This document shows positions 58,158 through 64,000 of a stretch of DNA of 64,000 bases, in pieces. The translations under genes and the position numbers were made by a program. How positions within the stretch are numbered: the stretch's first letter is position 1; each line of letters begins with the position of its first letter. Under the pieces are notes generated by a model that saw only the letters and a list, made by a program, of their open reading frames with translations, was not told where the DNA came from and ran no database searches. Source of the DNA: Rhyacophila brunnea (taxonomy: Eukaryota; Arthropoda; Insecta; Trichoptera; Rhyacophilidae); contig JAGYXB010001075.1 of NCBI GenBank assembly GCA_022495005.1, positions 186,001-250,000 on the forward strand, read 5' to 3'.

Positions 58158-58507
58158 AGACCTTTTACCCTATCCATAGGACTTTCTGTTTAAATTTTCC
58201 ATTTCAATAATCACTCAAATACTTCTCATCGTTAATGCCAATAATAAGGATCGTCGTTGTAATTTTCCAGCAAACGCTTATTGACAGAATAGCTGAATGT
58301 ATCGAAAGGCCTTTAGTATCCTTGATTTGATAGAACAAAATAGTAAGAAACTTCCCAATTTATCAGTAATCCTTTATATTTCCACTGATAATGAGATTAT
58401 TTTAAATATTTGCATCTTTTTCGGACCAATAACAAATATTTTGCACAGTCTCTAAATGATTTTTATTTTAATAAGTAAATGTATTTAAAAAAAAACTTAA
58501 TAATGAA

Positions 58508-58716
58508 GGTTATTGGTTTTTTTTTTTTTAGAATTATTAATAACCATGTCTTCCTTGCATTTTCGTACAAGGTGGTTGTTAGTAATTTTGAACAATCACA
58601 AACACCCAGGCTTTGAGAAAAACACATAAATATTGTGTGTCCTGACCGGGAATCGAACCCAGGAACTCTCGGGTGGAAGGCAAGCGCCCTACGCACTGCA
58701 CCTCGAGAGCCACCTG
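58508..58716 (-). repeat. tRNA-derived SINE with poly(A)-like tail
   Basis: Minus-strand head GGTGGCTCTCGAGGTGCAGT then GCGTAGGGCGCTTGCC (box A region), with box B as GGGTTCGATTCCCGG, then a ~120-bp body and an A-rich tail (about 13 A at 58513-58530 as plus-strand T). Overall about 205 bp, a standard SINE layout. A tRNA-like TGGCTCAATAGATAAGAG at 58842 on the plus strand may be another, badly decayed head. Confidence 0.72.
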
Positions 58717-59727
58717 GAAAAAAAATATTAGAGGTTTGATTTAAACTATAAAATTGCTGGCATTTCTTGTCGGAATTTGAAACACCTGATGGTAGTCTAA
58801 TTAATAGCAAATATTTGCAAGAATGACAGCTGCATCGTTGGCTCAATAGATAAGAGACATCGTTCGAGACGTGAAAGATGCGAATTGTAATGCCATTCTG
58901 CCACAATTTTTTAACAAGTTTTTTTAAATATTTAATATTTAAATTTTTTAAATATGTGTACTTTCAATAAAAAGATCGTACATTCTTTTGTACCTATATA
59001 CAATGTTTTTTTAAATAATGATTCAAATCTTGATTTGATTTGAATCATTTCTGCACATAAAAATTAAAAAAAACTATCCACGTTATTATAGATTGGATAG
59101 AAGTTGTTTTAAACTTTTGTTTGGAATCCTTCCGTGAAATGGATTTTCTGATATCTTCAGTTGCGTGGCTCAATTATAAAATCGTATCGATTTGTTTTCA
59201 AATGCAAACTAAATGAAGCTTTTTACGGCAGATAATGATGGCTGTAAGTTTTTAATTGGATAGGCCTTATGTAAATTTTACGATTTCAAAGATAATTAGT
59301 TGGACTTTTTATAGCCAGCACTGAAAAGTGGGAGGAAAAATAAGGAGTTGACCCATTTTGATAGTGTGGTGTTACCAAAATGCCTTGGTGAAAACACGTC
59401 TCATAGATGAATTATTATCAACCATAAATAATTATACCATGAAAGTTAGGACGTAGTGACAGGACGGGAAAAACAATTACAATTTTTTTTTATTGTTCCA
59501 TTCGTTGTCATACGTATCAATATTGTGTCTTAAGGTGAAATTTTATTTTAATTATGCAACAGGAAGGGAAACAAACCTTAATATTAAGTTATTTATTGAT
59601 AGTATCTTATTGAAACACTGTAATGAGTGAAACACGTGTCCTAAAACAATCCTTATATTTTTGGTGAATACTCATTTTATAATTTTCCATAAATTACCAT
59701 CAACTAAAAACTGAATTTCTTAAAAAG
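58717..59727. other. No recognisable gene
   Basis: AT-rich spacer; an imperfect inverted ATTCAAATC/GATTTGAAT pair at 59023-59047 is the only local structure. Confidence 0.35.
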
Positions 59728-60462
59728 GGTCTTCTTCTTATTGTGCCATCCCCTAGGGGAGGTCGGCCACCATCAAGGCGATCTTATCTTTGTCGTCTGC
59801 TACCCGGAGCAGTTCAGTGGAGCTGCACTCGTACCAATCACGGAGATTCTTAAGCCACGAAATGCGGCGCCGCCTCTGCTACGCTTCCCATTGATCTTTC
59901 CTTGAATGACAAGTTGGGGAATGCTGTATTTTTGTCCTCTCATAATGTGGCCGAGGTATTGTAGTTTTATGGTTTTGATACTACGTAGAACTTCTCTTCC
60001 CCATTCGATTGAGAACTTCAACATTTGTCACCCGGTCAGTCCAAGGAATTTTGAGGATGCGTCTATACAGCCACATCTCGAAAGCTTTAAGTCTCCGTGA
60101 CATCTCTTGGTTTAGCGTCCATACTTCCATACAATAGAAAAGAATTGAGAGCACATAACAACGTACCACACGCAGTCTCAGACCTAGGTTAAGATCTCGA
60201 TTGTTAAGGAGGCGTCTCATTTTGAGAAAGGCGATCTCAATTCTAGTTTTTATTTCCTGAGACTGGTCCCATTTCTCATTGACCCATGTACCTAAATATT
60301 TATAATGGGTCACATGTTCAATTGGTTCGCTGTTAATGACAAAATTTGTGTTGGTGTCTGGTGTCGCTGTTTTTGATACTAGTAATAGTTTTGTTTTCTT
60401 GAGTTTCATTTTTAAACCATAAGAATTACTGACCTCATTATCCTTTTCTACCAGTTGTTAAG
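59728..60462 (-). pseudogene. Non-LTR retrotransposon family 2, longer C-terminal copy
   Basis: Minus-strand translation starts NEVSNSYGLKMKLKKTKLLL, continues EHVTHYKYLGTWVNEKWDQS, LRLRVVRCYVLSILFYCMEV then WTLNQEMSRRLKAFEMWLYR, and ends with the RDWYECS-type tail region and a GGCACAATAAGAAGAAGA 3' end. YLGTWV and W(T/A)L blocks are the region C-terminal to the RT palm. Compared with the 9.5-kb copy it has lost five bases at about 59996 (frameshift after NRMGK) and shows another indel near 59870. It is 5'-truncated just before 60462. Confidence 0.82.
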
Positions 60463-60629
60463 GTTCATTAAATTTGTATGAAGATAGATAAAATTATCCG
60501 AAATATTTACAGAAAATAATTATGCACTTTTTATCGATTAGTTTTTTTTAAACTGAAGTGACATTTTGTACGAGTTGTAAACATATTGTTGTTTAAGCCG
60601 TGACCCTATTGATTGTGTCAGTTAATCTA

Positions 60630-60995
60630 GTAGAAGGAGGTCTTCTTCCTAGTAGTGTTGACTTGTACCTATATCTCTGATAATTATCTTATAAATCGGT
60701 GGCATCCGTTGTTTGTTCTCCCAAGGTGCAGAACTAACCTGCCATTAGTAACGCCAATTGGGAGGGCAGTAACTATGTTCAATTAAATCGCTTCGGATAT
60801 TGATATATTTCACTTACGTGGGGTGAGTTTAGGTGGACGCTGTTTTATAAGTTTTTAAGATAGGTTCTATTGACCTAGTTCACTCGGTATGCTTCCGTGT
60901 ACTTTTATTTTTATTATTTGTAATACTTATTTGTATACCTTGTATTTTTATTTCAATATTGCTAATGCTTATTTTTATGTCATGTCACTGCGAGA
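60630..60995 (+). pseudogene. Jockey/CR1-like retrotransposon 3' end, plus strand
   Basis: Reads FVLPRCRTNLPLVTPIGRAV then TMFN followed by TAA, matching the minus-strand block at 57.1-57.2 kb, and continues in a 3' region (GGTGGACGCTGTTTTATAAG, CACTCGGTATGCTTCCGTGT) that matches 57040-57090 inverted. Only the last ~25 codons and 3' end are present. Confidence 0.6.
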
Positions 60996-61084
60996 TTTTC
61001 TAGGCTGTAATACTCATTCCCTACGGGTTAGCACCATCACACATTAGGACGGCTAGACGCTACGCACGGAAATGCAGGTTTGAT

Positions 61085-61547
61085 ATTATAACCAGTGGCG
61101 GCTCGTGGCTAAGATATCTGGGGGTGCTGCGGTGGATTAAAAATAAAAAAAATGTTTATTTTGATTATATTTTACTATTAAAATAAAGAACTTTGCATAA
61201 ATTGCTTGCAGAAATAAATTTTAGCAATGTTAATAAATCATTAAAACTATATTTCTTTCCTCCGTTGTCGCGCGCGTGCTCACGTACGAACGCAGAGACG
61301 GCGAAAAACTGTCGGGTCGGCAGTACCGATCAAGCCCCTCCTACGCCCATTCGAGCATATTCGTTCGAAAATGGTACTGCAGTACCGGTGTATGATAATT
61401 ATTGGATGTATCGATGCGCGGGCGAGCTTAATTCACGCTTAAATAATATTGATATTTACATATTATATACATAAATTATTTTTCTCAATTTGCTTTGGGG
61501 TGCTGCAGTACCGCAGTGCATATGGACGAGCCGCCACTGATTATAAC
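61085..61547. mobile_element. hAT-like non-autonomous element with perfect 8-bp duplication
   Basis: Element 61093-61539 (447 bp) with ends CAGTGGCGGCTCGT and, inverted, CAGTGGCGGCTCGTCC. It is flanked by an exact 8-bp duplication ATTATAAC (61085-61092, 61540-61547). Both ends also carry GGGGTGCTGC blocks. Perfect duplication and matched ends suggest a fairly recent insertion. The 93-codon ORF within (61193-61474) has no hAT transposase motif. Confidence 0.92.
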
Positions 61548-62786
61548 CCTCATACCTCTGTATTATTCTGTCACCGGATCAACGGAGATGCGATTCTAGT
61601 GCACCACATCGCTTGATTTCTTCATGTCAAAATGTTTACTGCTATTTGTGATCTTAGTACCAGAGATTCTTATATGAACAAAAAATTAAACGATAGTACA
61701 GACATTGCTAATAAATATGATATAATATGTATGTATATATTTTTATTCGCAGGAAGCTTTATTATTTTAATAATGACATTTAAAAGTGTTAAAAATATTC
61801 GGTAAACGTAAATGATGGTAATCCGTTGTTTTCGTCGAACTCGGAGAAATAATAGAGCCGTATCACTTAAAGGAAAATCCGTAACGGTAAGTAGAAGCCT
61901 CCGAAAATAACGATTGTTTGTAAGGTTTTTGTTCGTCGCTTAATCGCTTCCATCCCCTGCCGGATTTTGCACGCAACCCTGTAACGGCATTGCTCGTCAA
62001 ATAAGGGTACGCGGATCGCGATCTACTTACACAATTTTATTGACGTAATTAAACTGAATGCTAACGGAAACTTCTTGATCTATTCAAGTTTTATGGCACA
62101 TTTTACTTCGGATATCGAAAATAAACATTCGGCACTATTTTATACTAGTACGAAATAGTTTATTGGTGGCTTCATTTTACTTAGACGATGTCCGTTATTT
62201 ACGTGGAGCATATGTACACCCCACGGCGTTTCCAAGAATTCATGTTATCATACCAGCATTCTGTAGCATACTGGGTGGAATATAATATGCTTCATAACTT
62301 TCCAATCTGGCTCTAGGATGAAAATGATGTAAATATTCTAAAAATATTTTTTAAAAATATATTAACTGTCCTATATGTTATTTTTATACAAGTAAATATA
62401 ATTTGAGCTAATTTTATGCGAGATAATCAGGCAAAGTGGCGTATCAGTATAGTTAACAGTGCAAAAAAGTGCAAAGTTATACAACGTATACTCTACTTCT
62501 TAGCAGCGCAATACATCGTCACAAATCCTAATATGCTCAAGGCCGACTATATTCAGGAGTGTAACTGAATTAAGAATTACGATAGAAGTTTTAGTTATTG
62601 GTTAAATTCGAATGCAATGCAGTGGTAACCTGTTCGCAATAAACAATTGATTTTGTTTTGCATATTTCGTTCAAATTATTATCATTTATTTTAATATGCA
62701 ACATTTTGTATAAATAGATTATCGAATTGCATTAGATTATGAAGTATGAGCAATAACCAGCACTACCATCGAAGTTTACAGTGCTG
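61548..62786. other. No recognisable feature
   Basis: AT-rich spacer. Confidence 0.4.
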
Positions 62787-63120
62787 TGTCACGACCTGAT
62801 TATAGTTGGCTATGTGCTACACCAGTGAGGATTGAGTAAGCACTGCTTCAGTTGCAGCACACGTTTGGACGCATGCGTGAAATGGAACAGAACAGCGGTG
62901 CTAGTTACGTGGAGTCACGGATGTCGGCGTTGCAGCGCTTCTTCTTGGAACACGAACATCTAAGGGTTTATATAAGATGTGTGGGGCGATATTATCTACC
63001 GTCAGCCCTCTCCCTCTACCCTTCCCCACTGCCTTCCAGTAATATTATCAATAAAAATAAAAATATAGTTACAAGGAAAATAAAAGTTTATTCAAATTTA
63101 AACATTTGTTTAATTTCCAC
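62787..63120 (+). other. LTR-like or promoter-like stretch (weak)
   Basis: Begins TGTCACGACCTGATTATAG and includes a TTTATATAAGATGTG TATA-like box at about 62968, a GC-richer 100 bp, and AATAAA signals at 63049 and 63078. That order resembles a short LTR, but no 5-bp duplication, partner LTR or retroviral-type coding was found. Confidence 0.2.
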
Positions 63121-63332
63121 TTAAACTGGGTGTAGTAAGTTGAGCAGATTCTTTGGGTAGGTAATGCAACCTTCGTAAGTGGCTCAATCTCCAAGGCCTT
63201 GTTATCTAATACGACTGGCCCAGGATATGGAGGTGTAGGTACTGGAATTTGGTCACCAACCTTCGATAAAAGACGGCAACAAAAGAAGATGAAAACAAGT
63301 TGTCGAGAACGTCTTTTTAAATGTAGTATCAA
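63069..63332 (-). other. Unrecognised open frame, possible exon
   Basis: The minus strand is open for 87 codons. A pyrimidine-rich tract (CATCTTCTTTTGTTGCCGTC) precedes TTATCGAAG, after which the frame reads VGDQIPVPTPPYPGPVVLDN then KALEIEPLTKVALPTQ and ICSTYYTQFKWK. The proline-rich, low-complexity-free composition looks protein-like. An AATAAA lies inside the frame near its 3' end, which would suit a terminal exon only if the real stop were earlier. It overlaps the LTR-like stretch on the other strand. I do not recognise it. Confidence 0.25.
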
Positions 63333-64000
63333 TCAATAAGCAATATAAATTGATTTGGATACCATTGTGATATTTACCGTGAAGGTTGTTTACCTCTGCT
63401 TTAACTAGAAGATGCCCTATCATGTTCGCTTCACTTTGGCCGATACGAAATAAAAGTGGGTAATAAAAAAAACAAATGAGTCATTGGTTTTAATTTTTTT
63501 CGGGAGGTGTGCTAGGTGGCGCTCTGTTTTCCTGGAAATCGATATCAGATTGCATAATACTATAATGTCCTTTAATTTATTCGAAAATGCGCTTAAAATA
63601 TGCGAGAATATTATACGATGTCATTATTAGCTTTCTAAGTTAATTTCGCCAAAGATTTTTGCGTTTATAGTATATTTTACATTTACAAAGATGTTGATGT
63701 TTCGCATCAGACTATCAAGGCGCCAATGAGATATGCAGCTAATGGAGTTTTATTTTACTGCTATGCAGCTAACTTAACATTTGACCAAATTTATGTCTGA
63801 CTACGATTTGGTGGATGTTTTCAGCTATGATTATGAAATGCAATCACATTGCATGTTGGTTGAGCTTGTTAAGTGGACTGTAATTATTTCAAGGGATGAT
63901 GAGGAGGTCGGATCTAGGGGTGTGGGCGATGGAACAGAATGCTAGACACTGACCTTTGTGATGATGTATGATGGCTCCGTGGTCTGGTTTCAACTTTCGC
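63333..64000. other. No recognisable feature
   Basis: AT-rich to the window end; no repeat or ORF of note. Confidence 0.4.

Noticed and set aside
58640..58716. tRNA gene on the minus strand
   Set aside because: tRNA-like head is followed by a body and A-rich tail, so a SINE fits better.
61193..61474. 93-codon ORF as a hAT transposase fragment
   Set aside because: It contains no hAT catalytic or BED-type motif and spans the MITE interior.

Overview
This window is eukaryotic, AT-rich, gene-poor DNA built almost entirely from transposable elements and their debris. Short introns, very frequent TAGGTA/TACCTA words, insect-type (TTAGG) telomere-like runs, RTE-type retrotransposon tails ending in GATGATGATG and a piggyBac-family element all point to an insect. 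A moth or butterfly is the most likely source, but that is inference and other insects are not excluded. No prokaryotic, CRISPR or phage features were seen.

The one clearly intact protein gene is a piggyBac-type transposase (4434-6155). It sits in a structurally complete element (3975-6510) with terminal inverted repeats and TTAA duplications. The element lies exactly at the TTAA edge of a ~370-bp TTAA-flanked MITE (6511-6880), and both interrupt an older repeat ('repeat X'). An uninterrupted copy of repeat X at 43554-43923 shows the empty site. Four further copies of the same MITE family occur (7.6, 16.7, 32.2 and 47.6 kb), some carrying their own internal insertions or duplications.

Other layers, left to right: RTE-like retrotransposon ends (1.9-3.0, 13.3, 23.7 and 40.0 kb); C-terminal ends of at least three other non-LTR families (9.5-10.3 and 59.7-60.5 kb; 12.1 kb; 33.5 kb); a Jockey/CR1-like reverse transcriptase relic (30.9-32.2 kb) with related ends at 57 and 60.7 kb; hairpin MITEs with 8-bp duplications and TTAGG-like loops (10.5, 12.9 kb); a 716-bp duplicated segment with a 23-bp flanking duplication (27.2 kb, source-like copy at 21.7 kb); a ~1.39-kb near-perfect palindrome flanked by TTAA (28.0-29.4 kb); a 4.5-kb decayed PIF/Harbinger transposon with a MADF-like ORF and a DDE transposase whose first Asp is Asn (38.6-43.1 kb); several hAT-like elements with 8-bp duplications (32.3, 34.4, 35.3, 53.7, 61.1 kb); tRNA-derived SINEs; and a 15-bp minisatellite (48.65-48.91 kb).

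Host coding sequence is uncertain. The best candidate is a pair of exons (33407-33470 and 34019-34078, + strand) that join in frame across consensus splice sites. Weaker single-exon candidates are at 46858-46903 (+), 9265-9377 (-) and 1593-1621 (+). Open but unrecognised stretches lie at 57888-58157 (-) and 63069-63332 (-). The window therefore looks like intron or intergenic sequence shaped by repeated nested insertion, not by a functional gene cluster. Identities were judged by eye; no database search was available.
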